In this document: positions 1 through 8,890 of the stretch, piece after piece
How the letters are laid out: each line of letters begins with the position of its first letter
Numbering within the stretch: position 1 is the stretch's first letter
Notes under the pieces: generated by a model
Database searches by the model: none
What the model saw: only the letters and a program-made list of their open reading frames with translations
What the model was told of the DNA's origin: nothing
Assembly (NCBI GenBank): GCA_025769875.1
Contig: JAGFNK010001226.1
Coordinates: forward strand, 1 to 12,671
Reading direction: 5' to 3'
Source: Russula earlei
Lineage: Eukaryota > Basidiomycota > Agaricomycetes > Russulales > Russulaceae
Length of the DNA stretch: 12,671 nt
Program-made: the position numbers and the translations under genes

Positions 1-429
1 AAGAAGGAACCCTCGTATGGTAGAAGCAAAGAACCTCAAAACATGAGGAACATGCAAGTTGATGCCCAAAAGATATGGCCCCTTCCCATCACAAAAAGAA
101 TCTCCAAGGTCGCTTATCAATTACAACTCCGCCCATCAATGAAAATACACGATGTCTTCCATGTCAACTTACTTCTCCCTTATAAGGAGACAGAAGAATA
201 CAGCATGCCATTTACACGACCTCCACCAACCGTAGAAAACGAGGAAGAATATGAAATTGAAGCAATTCTAGACACAAGAAGATTCGGACAAACACGTAAA
301 CTTCAATACCTTGTACACTGGAAGGGATACCCCACATCAGATGACTCATGGGTCAACCACCACGACCTCCACACCCCAGAACTTCTGAAAGAATACTATT
401 GCGCCTCGGCTGGACAACCCCAGATATAA
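1..429 (+). pseudogene. Ty3/gypsy integrase C-terminus with chromodomain, 5' partial, decayed
   Basis: This is the tail of a gypsy pol polyprotein whose integrase would insert retroelement cDNA; the terminal chromodomain is thought to steer integration to marked chromatin. The open frame runs from position 1 to TAA 427-429. From about position 91 it shows the fungal gypsy integrase-tail pattern, including KIHDVFHVNLLLPY. The chromodomain lies at about 244-400 and keeps Y, WKGY and a later W (motif LVHWKGYPTSDDSW). Before position 90 the family-like reading (EAKNLKT, then KRYGPFP) is in frame 2, not frame 1, and contains TGA at 44-46. I infer one stop and one lost base near 85-92, so the gene is dead. 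Upstream pol is outside the window. The next ORF starts 17 nt after the stop. Confidence 0.85.
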
Positions 430-446
430 AAAAAACACCACCTAGA

Positions 447-1730
447 ATGACCATTCCCCATCGTTCCACCCCCCGATACAACAATATGTCTTCCACTCAA
501 AACTCCCCTACTGCTTCCACCACTACTCTTGTACCCACTCCACCTTACTCTCCCGCCCTCATTCACCTACTACTATCCAGAGAACCATCCCCCTCGACCA
601 CTGCAACTATCAACACCAGACTACTTGTTCAACGTGCCGCACAACACGCCGCCATGATAGTACAAGCACGCAAACTGTGGGAAGACGACTCCCTCACCAC
701 TATACTAAGAGCCTTCGGCAACCGATCTCCTACTCGAGGAACCAACTCTCCCATCAGAACCTGCAGCTCCTCTTACCACGTCCATTCTCCATCACCTGAC
801 CCCATTCCAATTCCACCACGCACAGACACCCCTATCATCGAATGAGTGGAGAATGTCATTGTGCTCAACGAGAATTTCACTCCAATTAACCACAGCAGGA
901 TGCCACCCCCCATCTATGGACCACCCGCCAACAATCAACCATCAGAACTAGAGGAACTCGGAGAAGGATGGGAAGAAGGAGATCTAGGACTAGACCTACT
1001 CATTCCAGACCCAGGCAATGAAGATGACACACTCCCCCCTTGCTTTGTCCTCCCTGACTTAATACACGGCTTCCCCTCTCTATTGGCAACTTATGGCCCT
1101 GGATGCCCCACTCATCGCATACCCATTCGAGCACGAGCTGACCCCTATCCTCGCCCCCTTCTCATGCAGAAAGATGCCTTTTTGTTTAAAGAAGGACTTA
1201 GACACACTGCGGCGATAAACGAAGCACTCAGATTCAAACAAGACCTTTCCCTCGAAGCTGAAGTATGCTGCTATCGCTTCGCCATCAGAAAAGTACGGCA
1301 AATGGCAAACAGCCTTGTCACCACTCAGGAAAGATACCACAACATGATGTGGGAAGTAAGAGATTCCAAGGTCAAATTGACCAGGGCTAACGCCAAAGCT
1401 CGTCTTGAACCATGAGTCTTGTTCAGTACCATGCCTCAACTAACCGACCAAGAACACAAAGAAGCCAAGGAGGCCTTGATGGATCCATGGTATCAATTTT
1501 CCCCTTGACTCTCTGACAAATGCGCCTGGTGTCATGATGGGGGACACGACACCTTTGAGTGCCACAAGATCACCATATGCATCCTCTGCAACTGTCACGG
1601 ACACATAGCTGATCATTGCAGAAACCCACATCGTCAATGCAAGATGGACAAAATGTGTTGAGTCCCTTGCGACCAACTACACTTTCACACCCATCGCTGT
1701 CAATCCACAATCACTCCCTATATCACTTAG
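447..1730 (+). pseudogene. Extra ORF after integrase with tandem CCHC zinc knuckles, four in-frame TGA
   Basis: One reading frame starts at ATG 447 (or 486) and runs to TAG 1728-1730, 427 codons, interrupted only by TGA at 843-845, 1413-1415, 1506-1508 and 1659-1661. The order is a Ser/Thr/Pro-rich N-terminus (to about 840), an acidic stretch with ELEELGEGWEEGDLG (about 945-1010), a charged helical stretch rich in Arg, Lys and Glu (about 1180-1410), two zinc knuckles (1521-1619), and a Cys/His-rich end (1656-1700). Its place between integrase and the polypurine tract is where some gypsy elements carry env, but nothing here looks like a membrane or signal segment. The knuckles suggest a nucleic-acid-binding, nucleocapsid-like role, which is inference. 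Every TGA could be a CGA arginine codon after C-to-T change. The N-terminal two thirds match nothing I can name firmly. Confidence 0.7.
1521..1619 (+). other. Tandem CCHC zinc knuckles
   Basis: Two exact C-x2-C-x4-H-x4-C motifs: CAWCHDGGHDTFEC (1521-1562) and CILCNCHGHIADHC (1578-1619), separated by five residues. This is the retroviral nucleocapsid type, which binds single-stranded nucleic acid. All eight zinc ligands survive although the ORF has four stop codons. Confidence 0.85.
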
Positions 1731-1738
1731 ACATTAAC

Positions 1739-1748
1739 AAGGGGGTGA
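1739..1748 (+). other. Polypurine tract
   Basis: AAGGGGGTGA directly precedes the TGTCAC start of the LTR. A purine run in this position primes plus-strand DNA synthesis in LTR retroelements, which marks the downstream LTR as the 3' one. Confidence 0.75.
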
Positions 1749-1932
1749 TGTCACAAGTCCAGCTCTTCGGACCAGACCGGCAACCGGACAAGCCTACCCG
1801 GACAAGCCTCACGATTCCCGTGTGTTTGATGACTCTCTTAGCCTCGCCTGTACCACTACCTTCCAGCATGTTCCAGTCTTGATCACCTCATTATTCCCTC
1901 ATGTCTACCATTTGATATAGGATGTATATGTC

Positions 1933-1940
1933 TATATAAA
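1933..1940 (+). promoter_or_regulatory. TATA box in the LTR
   Basis: TATATAAA lies 184 nt into the LTR, a plausible U3 promoter position. It would place the transcript start near 1960-1970, at the hairpin. In a 3' LTR it could drive outward transcription into the transposase relic, antisense to it. Confidence 0.55.
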
Positions 1941-1956
1941 CCTGTCTGTATGAGAA

Positions 1957-1977
1957 GAACAAGCCCTAAGCTTGTTC
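1957..1977 (+). repeat. Short hairpin near the LTR transcript start
   Basis: GAACAAG and CTTGTTC form a 7-bp stem around a 7-nt loop, 17 nt after the TATA box. It would sit at or near the 5' end of the element RNA (R region). Its function is unknown. Confidence 0.5.
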
Positions 1978-2222
1978 TCTTGTGAAATATCACTGGATTC
2001 TAGCTTTGGGACTGTAGGCTTGCAGGGAATCAAGCAATCGACTCAGAAATCTTCTCCACTCTCTAAGTCTTCAGACGCGAAGACATATCCATTATATTTC
2101 CTCTCTGTGGTACACACTAGCCTTCGCTGTGTTGTCACCGAGACCCCCAAATCTTGCGAGAACTAGTCATCTCACTCGACTCAGTGTGCACGTCTCGCAC
2201 GTGAAATGATTTGTCAGTGACA

Positions 2223-4166
2223 CCACCCCCAGTTGGGTGACAGCCTCGTTCATCCAGAATTGTGGCCATTCCTTTCAGACCCTGGCATGTTCATGCCCCT
2301 CAGGGAAATAAAGTGGTTGTGGTGTGCCATCTTTGAAGCGTGCATCGTCCATCTGGATTTTTGTTTTTTTGGCCATTCCATTGCGCTTGTGTACAAATTT
2401 TCCACTAAGTGGATCATCGAAGTGACACCTCAACACCCCAGTTCTTCCTGACTTTGGGTGTATTTTTAGGCATTTTTTGGGCTGATAACGAATCCTCCTC
2501 ATGCTTGAGGTGAGTGGACACATTGTCAATAAATCAGGACATGGTCATACTTAGGATAGAACTCTGTGAGAATGTCCATGGCTTCTTGGACCTGTGCTTG
2601 GATGTCCCCATTGGTAAAATAGCCTTCCTGATTTTTTCCTGGCTTCAGAATTCTTCGGGCTGTCCTTGTTCCATCAAGAGATCGAAGCCACCCGAAAATC
2701 TGCAGGAAATGAAGTCAGCTACCATCATTGAAACACCTTCCCCTTTTGCATACGGCTTGGCAGGTACATCCTTGTGATGCCAGATCTTGCACTGCCGATC
2801 ATGAGCATAAAAAATGGATTCATCATGGAACCATGCAATGGTTCAACGCCCCCATGGTCTTGGCCCAAACTCAAGTAGGTTGTCTTCATCCCAGCTAAAC
2901 ATGAGGTGCTCAATGTTTTGCCACTGTGGTAAGAAAATGTGCTCCCAGGTAGAAGACAACATCCTCGCGCTCATGGCCATCAACATATTGGCCCTTTTTT
3001 GGTGCTCCATATCGGTATCCCAGCACCTTTAGGTAACGCTGAGCTGTCCGCATGAAAACTCTTCTATCAATGCCATGCTGTGACCTAACCTCATCTGAAT
3101 TGATGAAATCACAAAGCTTTTCCCCAGAGATTTCATTGCCAATTGATAGAAGGTAAATGTTAATTTCGTTTGTCAGATCCTCGTTGACAAGCATTGTCTC
3201 ATTCCAGTGCCCATAAGGATTCAGAGGGAGCATTGTGCGGTCTTTTATATACTGCCTGGTGAGTTTGCACAGGTGCCGTGTGCAATGCAGTCCTCTTGAC
3301 AATGACACCGCGGCCTGACACAATGATGCAGCCTAGCTGTTGTAGGTACAAGATTGCTTTTTCACATAGAAATGTAGGATCACTTGCATGCCTTCCAGTC
3401 GCATGTGAACAAATATGTTGAGCTCTGGATCAACATGTCCAGCACCCTTTTTTCGAGGTGAATGGAGGATGTCTCTGAGATCCTGGAGTGCTGCTTGAGC
3501 CTGTGTCTGTGTTGGGGCTTCATGTTCCTTTCCCGCTCATGTTTCCTCAACATTTGGACCTGTAAAGTTATGTCTGAGCCCTCTTGTTTCTCTGCTTGAG
3601 TCTGGTCCTCCAGTGGTATCCTTAAATCCTTCGGGTTGGTTTTCCGTAGGTCTGGAGTCAGTGTGTGGGTGATTCTCTGTCCTGAGGAATGGGAAGTCCT
3701 GTGGCATGTCACCTTCATCGCCGCTGCCATATTCACCACCGCTATCCTCGGAATCATCAACTGAATCCACATCCTCAGCAAGTTCTGGCATCTTGGGGTC
3801 ATCCATCAAGTCCTCAAGGTCAGGTTCAGTGCAAACATTGCAATAGAACTCATGGAATTGCCAGTCTGTCAGAACAGTGTGGGCCTGGAGTGCTCCTTTC
3901 GGGACTTGAACTTGAAATTTGCTTTGCATGTCATCAAAAGATGATTTGCCTCTCTTTTTGTGGTGACTTTTGCATATTGAAATGTTCTGACAGACCCAAG
4001 GTAGGTTTATGCAAGGATAATGTTTGGGTTTCTCGCTCACTTCCTTGTTTTCTTTGGTGGATCTTCCCATCACGTCATCGAGTTTCTGCTTCTTGTTGGG
4101 ATGTGTGCTACCATTCCTGGCAAAGTTTTCTAGCCTGCTGGTTGTAGATATATTTTTTCGTCCCAT
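2223..4166 (-). pseudogene. DDE transposase relic, C-terminus cut off by the LTR insertion
   Basis: Read from ATG 4166 leftwards, this resembles a large DDE endonuclease family abundant in agaricomycetes. In order: a basic N-terminus (MGRKNIST, NKKQKLDD), an acidic linker (EDVDSVDDSEDSGGEYGSGD), the HSPRKKGAG segment near 3460, NPYGHWNETMLVNEDL near 3210, an HTH-like part ending KKGQYVDGHEREDVVFY near 2955, WFHDESIFYAHD near 2820 with the likely first catalytic Asp, PAKPYAKGEG near 2750, KPGKNQEGYFTN near 2620, a second catalytic Asp at about 2525, and LYFPEGHEHA near 2290. Lesions: TGA 3537-3539, TAG 3333-3335, TGA 2843-2845, and frameshifts near 2947, 2706, 2694, 2528, 2418 and 2274. Homology stops at 2223, so the last catalytic acidic residue is absent here. 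Family membership is from recognition; inactivation is directly visible. Confidence 0.85.
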
Positions 4167-4628
4167 TTCTGTGTTACAAGAAGTGTACAGTAGCAACACA
4201 GAATATGCGTGACGCATTCAACATGCTTGAGGTGTGTTGCTCCCCAACCCGATCTAGATCACTTTGTTTCAATCTCCACCTTGCCCTGATTGATGGGGTT
4301 TCTTGTATTTTTGCTATTTCGTTGAAAAATCATAACTTTTTCTCAAAATAAGTATAGGTTTACATGTCTTTAGTATGTACCAACAAAATGTTGGAAACCA
4401 CTTTCCAACAAAAACATCCATTCTGCATGAAACGAGCCTTTTGCTGTAAATTTTCAAAAAGTTTCCTCTTTCAGAAGCTGTCACGCTAAGCACGTGACGT
4501 TGGTCGATTATGAGCATCATCTACCTTAGCCCGAGGCGGCAGATGCCAGGCCGGGCCAAAGCTGTCAATCCTGGCTTGGCTCGTTATATTTTTTTACATT
4601 TTCCATACAGGTTGCCAATGGAAGCTAC
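4167..4628. other. Non-coding stretch upstream of the transposase relic
   Basis: No supported gene. If the transposon end and terminal repeat survive they should be here, but the partner end was lost beyond the retroelement, so I cannot define them. A GC-rich block at about 4531-4575 (GCCCGAGGCGG, GGCCGGGCC) stands out from AT-rich surroundings and resembles the sub-terminal sequence of some hAT elements, without a partner. Confidence 0.4.
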
Positions 4629-4660
4629 TACTATCACTTACTGAGTGTTTCACCACCATG
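4629..4660 (+). repeat. Left inverted repeat
   Basis: Contains TACTATCACTTA and the 16-mer GTGTTTCACCACCATG at 4645-4660. It pairs with 6249-6279 over its length and shares the same 16-mer, inverted, with 6079-6094. Confidence 0.6.
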
Positions 4661-5125
4661 CTGATAACACTTTATAAGCCCCAAAACATCTCTGATCTTC
4701 TTCAAATTGATGATCTGAGAGGTTATAAGTATTATGAACATTCCTGCGATTTTTTCCTGATTTGTGGTTGAGGTCGAGGTCAGCAGAAGCTACATTATGA
4801 GGAGTGAATCACATATTTTTAACATTGAGATACAAGGAGTGAACTGATCCTTCCCTTTTTTTTTCTCATATCAGCAATATATATTTCCTATGGACTGAGA
4901 GTAATTTTACCATGATCATAGAGCAGTTTGTGGTTTTCTGGCCCACCGTGACATTTCACCAACATAATTCAAGTGCCGACAAGTGTGACATCAAAACGAA
5001 ATGAAAGTTGGTGAATGGGGAGGCAGCGCCTCAACCATCGATCCCCAACTCTCATGCCAACTTCACAACTCTCCACGGCCCCTCCACATCTTCCCATCCA
5101 TTCACCCTGCTGTCTGCCCCTTGTA

Positions 5126-5310
5126 AGGTATGTGAGCCTGCTGACCGGGAAACTCACATGACCTGTACTCACCCCCACTTCCCGCGCATCCCTTGCCCAT
5201 GCGTCTTCCTTTCCCTTTGTCTTTCGTCTCCCTCTCCTCTCATCCCTCACCCACACATCCTCCTTCCTATCCTCCTTCTCCTTCCCTCCCACACTCTCCA
5301 TTTGACATCA
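5126..5310 (+). other. Pyrimidine-rich tract
   Basis: The plus strand is strongly C/T-rich, most of all at 5205-5305 (runs such as CTTCCTATCCTCCTTCTCC). Open frames across it give low-complexity Ser/Pro/Leu protein and are not credible genes. CT-rich tracts often precede transcription starts in fungi, and a TATA-like site follows at 5534. Confidence 0.5.
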
Positions 5311-5533
5311 TCCCCTCACGTTCCCCACTGTGACAATGGCTCAAGACGATCGCCATCAACGTCACTCACCTCATTCTCGCCCCCACCACATGCATACATA
5401 TGGTCACGGATGATGCACACGCAGACGTCATCGCCACTTGATCCAAGGGCTCGCTGCCCATAGCATCTTGTCCCTTCGTCATTGCCACACCACCTTGCAC
5501 TCTCGACTTGCAGTCAGAGGAGTAGCATTTTTG

Positions 5534-5588
5534 TATTTAAGTATCAGTAGCTACTATCTTGTCCAGTAGCTATAGCTGAGCAGCTCAG
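5534..5588 (+). promoter_or_regulatory. TATA-like site followed by two small palindromes
   Basis: TATTTAAG at 5534 is followed by the perfect palindrome AGTAGCTACT (5546-5555) and by CTGAGC-A-GCTCAG (5576-5588), a 6-bp stem with one central base. With the pyrimidine tract upstream this could be a promoter, but no gene follows it. Confidence 0.3.
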
Positions 5589-6078
5589 TGAATGGGATCA
5601 GTTTTCTAGTATTCACATTGACCCTCTCATGTGGCTAAGAACACCTTGACTCTCTCAAGCTTTCACTCTTCTCCTTCAAGAAGACACACACTCTCTCATG
5701 CATGCACATGTGCGTTGCATCCTGGGGCATGACCTTGCTTGCTCCCTGCTCCCTTCAGCTCATACCCGCCCTCAGATCAAGCCCCACGGACTCCGCATGC
5801 CCCGACCTGGCGCGCTACACCCTTGTTCATTCCCTGCACCTCACGGAGCATACCATTCACACAATAATTCTGTACATTCCTATAATTCACTTCAATATCC
5901 TTTCTTTAATAATGGCAATCCATTCTAATTGTAAATAGAACCCTTATTAGTTGTAAACAGTCAAGCTTTTAAATACTCAATATGTTCTGTTGTGATGCGC
6001 TTGAAAACACACTTCGGCTTGTCAGATGCTGACATCGGATCACAGATTTTGGACATCAAAAGTGTTACTTTTGTGTGA

Positions 6079-6094
6079 CATGGTGGTGAAACAC
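6079..6094 (-). repeat. Internal copy of the inverted-repeat core
   Basis: Exact inverted copy of the 16-mer at 4645-4660. It lies 155 nt inside the right end of the candidate element and directly follows TGTGACA (6074-6080). Confidence 0.6.
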
Positions 6095-6248
6095 TAGGTA
6101 CTTTTTGACATGGGGGCTCGTCATTGCTTCATCCTCACTTTTCATTGAGATAATTAGATTTTCTGGTAGCCATGAAGCTTATCTTTTGAACCATGCATGC
6201 TATCAGTATAATTTTGTAGTTGATGTGGTGTAATTCAGTGATCAGTAA

Positions 6249-6279
6249 ATGGTGGTGAAACACCTGTTAAGTAATAGTA
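6249..6279 (-). repeat. Right inverted repeat
   Basis: The reverse complement reads TACTATTACTTAACAG and then GTGTTTCACCACCAT, matching the left repeat at 4629-4660 with few differences and one gap. Confidence 0.6.
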
Positions 6280-6800
6280 CCACTGGTTGGAAAATCAACT
6301 TATGTGAATGACAAAACTGGTATTTCTCAACACAATATCATAAAACGTTCAATATATCATCTATGCATATCATTAAAGCCTTGTGTAAAATTATAGAGAA
6401 CTCAGAGGAGTGAGAGGGGAGATACAGACAAAAGGGTGAAACTGTGTGACAGTGTGTACTCCGACGCCCATCGGGTTTCAAAGTTGCCGCTCAGCTACGC
6501 GTCGCGTTTGAACGCAACACACTGCCGAAGCGGACCGGTTGTATGAGTCAGCGTATTTTTGGACTTGCACAATCGGCTGTCGACACAACCACCCATCCAT
6601 TTTATACCAAAGTGATGCTTCAGGGGGCTAGTTCATATATTATCACGTCTATTCCAAAAGACCGATCATAAAAATGTGTTGTTGATCCTTTTCTATTCGT
6701 GATTTAGTAAAAGTTTTGAAACTCCCCACTCATGATAGTACGTTACTCTCCATGCCATGATCAAGCCCCTGGCGCTCTGGAAAAATAAGTTTCATATAAT
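6280..6800. other. Intergenic stretch upstream of the first membrane protein gene
   Basis: AT-rich to about 6400, then mixed composition. No gene, RNA or clear repeat is supported. It is the likely upstream regulatory region of the gene starting at 6898. Confidence 0.4.
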
Positions 6801-6826
6801 CTGCAGCTTCAGGGTGACTATATAGG
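6801..6826 (+). promoter_or_regulatory. Core promoter of membrane protein gene 1
   Basis: CTGCAG at 6801 and the TATA-type CTATATAGG at 6818-6826 lie 72-97 nt before the ATG. The paralogue has the same block at 11672-11697 with identical spacing; 21 of 26 bases match. Confidence 0.65.
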
Positions 6827-6897
6827 CAAATACTGCGGATACTTTGCTTTCCAATCTCACGACCCCGGCGCATTCATCCTCCCAATTTACTGCCAGG

Positions 6898-8699
6898 ATG
6901 GCAAACTACCATGATCCCACTGTGATCGCGCAACATTTTTGTACGTTCCGTGCCCTGTCTCCAGAGCTTGGAACACAATGAACCAGTCGATCTCTCGACA
7001 GGGACAGTTGCCAAGTTCTGGCACGTCGTAGATGGGCTGTACATGTACGTCTGCCCTACCAGTGCTGTCCCGGGCCCCAGGCCCTCCCGGCTTCACGTAA
7101 CTCAGTCGTCGATTTTCCAGCTGGGAATTCTTCACAACCCTCGACTACGAAGCGAGTGTGATCCAAGGGCGTCGCCCCTACCGGTGGACAATATGGGTCT
7201 GTAGCGGATGGCCCTTCTGTCTTTCGTTGCTGCTGACTAGCTTTCCATCCGGTTATTCCGGTATAGCTCTACTCGCTTACTCGCGTGGCTACTCTTATGG
7301 CCGTGGTCATGAGCATGATCGGCTTTGACGTTACCACCCCCATTAACTGTCAAGTGCGTGTCTGTGTCCCGTGTTCGCACCCCGCATACTACGCTCTGAC
7401 CGACTGATCCCAAGCTCTGGATCATCTCTGAACTTGTTAGCGTCTCCGATGCGTTCAAAAGAGAGAACACTCAGCCCATGCGCCCCTAATTTCTAGACCT
7501 TTTCCTACACTGCCATTGCCGCCGCTTCGATGTTGATTGTTATTCGAGTGTATGCGCTATGATTTTCTCGAGAAAAGCTCTCATGGAGATTGCCAGAATC
7601 GCTATTTGGAACAGAAATAGGGTGGTTTCTGTGATTGCAATATGCACATGGGCGACCAACATTGCAGCCCTTATTCGCAGTAAGTCCTTGACACAATCTC
7701 GAATTCCTTATAAATGCGGTTCGATATCAGGCATCGTGCTGGTGAATCATCAATTTTGACTGTTCTGGAGCCCGTATGCTTACCACGGCCAACCTCAAGC
7801 TCCGCAGTGTATCGTCCCATGTGAACGACACTGGCACCTGCTATTTGTCGAACACGCTGGCCAGCAAACTCAACCTCATGACCTCGCTCGCTGCTGACAT
7901 AGTCCTGCTTCTCATCATGCTCGTTGGCTTGCTCCGCTGGCGCCTTCAAGAAGGTGGCATGCCTAATATAGCTCGCTTCCTTTGGACACAGGTAGGGTTT
8001 GTGCCAGTTCTTACCTCGATGCTCCTTGACTTCGGTAATCTGCATGCGTTAGGGTCTCATTTGGCTCTTAATTGCCACATTCTCCTACGTCCCGACTGTG
8101 GTAGGTCCGACTATTATTTTCGTGTTTCTCAATCCCTATCTCATTTCACAGGTGTTCATTTCGTTGAACCTTAATGGTATTTTGCTCTCAAGTCCATCAG
8201 GCGGATGCTGATCGAACTCGATTTGGGTCAAATTACCAGCTGCATTCAACATCGTACGCCTGTCTTTGCTACCAATACAGGTGGTCATTGATTCCTTCAT
8301 GCCTTTCTGTAGATGTTTCAGATTCCTGCTCTTGTCACTCTGTCAATTGCAGCAACAAGAATGTATCGCTCCCTCACGGACTTCGGTTCTCGTGACATGT
8401 GGGACCGACCTCCCCCCTCACTGCTCCAGCTGACTGTGGTTGATAGGTTTTTCTCAACTCCCAAACAAAGTGGGTTCATTTTACCAGAGACCAATCGGAT
8501 CCGTTTCGCGCCCATCTCGTCGACGTCGAACAGATTGGAGGTGGCCGTGCGGACTGACTGCGAACAATATGCGGCGTCACAGGCGAGCCGTTATTCCTTG
8601 CATGTCATCACGGACGACCAGCTGCACAAGAAACCTGATGGACGTGTTGGAGTGCAGCCTCAGCGTCACGGTTTGGTCATACACTCACGTGGCGCGTGA
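6898..8699 (+). CDS. Basidiomycete seven-helix membrane protein of unknown function, gene 1 (13 exons)
   Basis: Proposed exons: 6898-6940, 7002-7044, 7121-7196, 7267-7353, 7415-7435, 7497-7549, 7597-7679, 7731-7741, 7800-7991, 8053-8100, 8152-8176, 8240-8253, 8313-8699. They total 1083 nt, giving 360 residues and TGA 8697-8699. All introns are GT-AG and 47-76 nt long. The model follows the family pattern: DGLYIWEFFTTLDYE (about 25-39), RPYRWTIWLYSLTR (46-60), INCQLW (80-85), IAIWNRNR (109-116), VLLLIMLVGLLR near 180, GLIWLLIAT (204-212), SLNLNAAFNIMFQ (223-235), IAATRMYRSLTDF near 245-257, and a polar tail with NRLEVAVRT. Hydrophobic segments at about 55-74, 84-112, 116-135, 165-190, 204-227 and 229-253 plus an N-terminal one suggest seven helices. 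The family resembles DUF6533-type proteins; its function is unknown. Family Trp residues are replaced in DYEA and SVSSH. Codon-level integrity suggests a live gene. Confidence 0.75.
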
Positions 8700-8747
8700 C
8701 GAACGCACGGACATGTATATAGTTCGTTTTTCGTTTATTCCCCGTCC

Positions 8748-8890
8748 CTCAGTCTTCTACAATAAGACTGAGGTTAGTCATACTCTCGTTACCTACGTAC
8801 ACAACTAATTACACTTTTTGTAGCACTCGTTATAGGTCAGGATACCCACTTAGTGTAGTCTTCTACAATAAGACTGAGCACTCGTTATAG
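8748..8890. repeat. Duplicated hairpin unit downstream of gene 1
   Basis: CTCAGTCTT-N7-AAGACTGAG (8748-8772) is a 9-bp-stem hairpin. A 22-nt copy of it recurs at 8857-8878. GCACTCGTTATAG also occurs twice, at 8823-8835 and 8878-8890, each time near GATACCC. The first hairpin starts 49 nt after the gene 1 stop codon, so it may be transcribed in the 3' UTR. A repeat array or mobile element end is an alternative. Confidence 0.65.

Larger units (their letters stand above)
1749..2222 (+). repeat. 3' LTR of the gypsy element (474 bp)
   Basis: The LTR starts TGTCAC and ends GTGACA, a perfect 6-bp terminal inverted repeat with the canonical TG...CA ends. It follows a polypurine tract and contains a TATA box and a short hairpin at the likely RNA start. 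The end at 2222 is supported by the abrupt start of transposase homology on the other strand at 2223. The 5' LTR is not in the window, so I cannot compare the two LTRs to date the insertion. Confidence 0.8.
4629..6279. mobile_element. Candidate non-autonomous element with imperfect terminal inverted repeats
   Basis: The ends at 4629-4660 and 6249-6279 are inverted copies sharing TACTAT-ACTTA and then GTGTTTCACCACCAT, matching at about 27 of 32 positions with one gap. An additional copy of the core lies at 6079-6094 in the same orientation as the right end, and a weaker one at about 4954-4965 (TTTCACCAACAT). No coding region or transposase is evident inside; open frames there follow base composition. 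I find no clear target-site duplication, so exact ends and superfamily are open. It could instead be two repeats of another kind that happen to face each other. Confidence 0.4.

Noticed and set aside
1080..1439. 119-codon minus-strand open frame
   Set aside because: It lies antisense to the zinc-knuckle ORF and has no recognisable motifs.
4553..4580. hAT-like terminus (CTGTCAATCCTGG next to GC-rich sequence)
   Set aside because: No matching inverted partner or 8-bp target duplication could be found in the window.
5008..5463. 151-codon plus-strand open frame
   Set aside because: It follows a C/T-rich tract, giving low-complexity Ser/Pro/Leu protein with no family resemblance.
4984..6080. Possible solo LTR bounded by TGTGACA
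   Set aside because: The 7-mer is a direct repeat, not inverted, at the two ends; no target duplication, polypurine tract or partner LTR was found. The inverted-repeat reading of this region is better supported.
7776..8174. 132-codon open frame as a separate gene
   Set aside because: Its middle is exon 9 of the membrane protein gene; the start falls in intron 8 and the end runs through introns 9 and 10.
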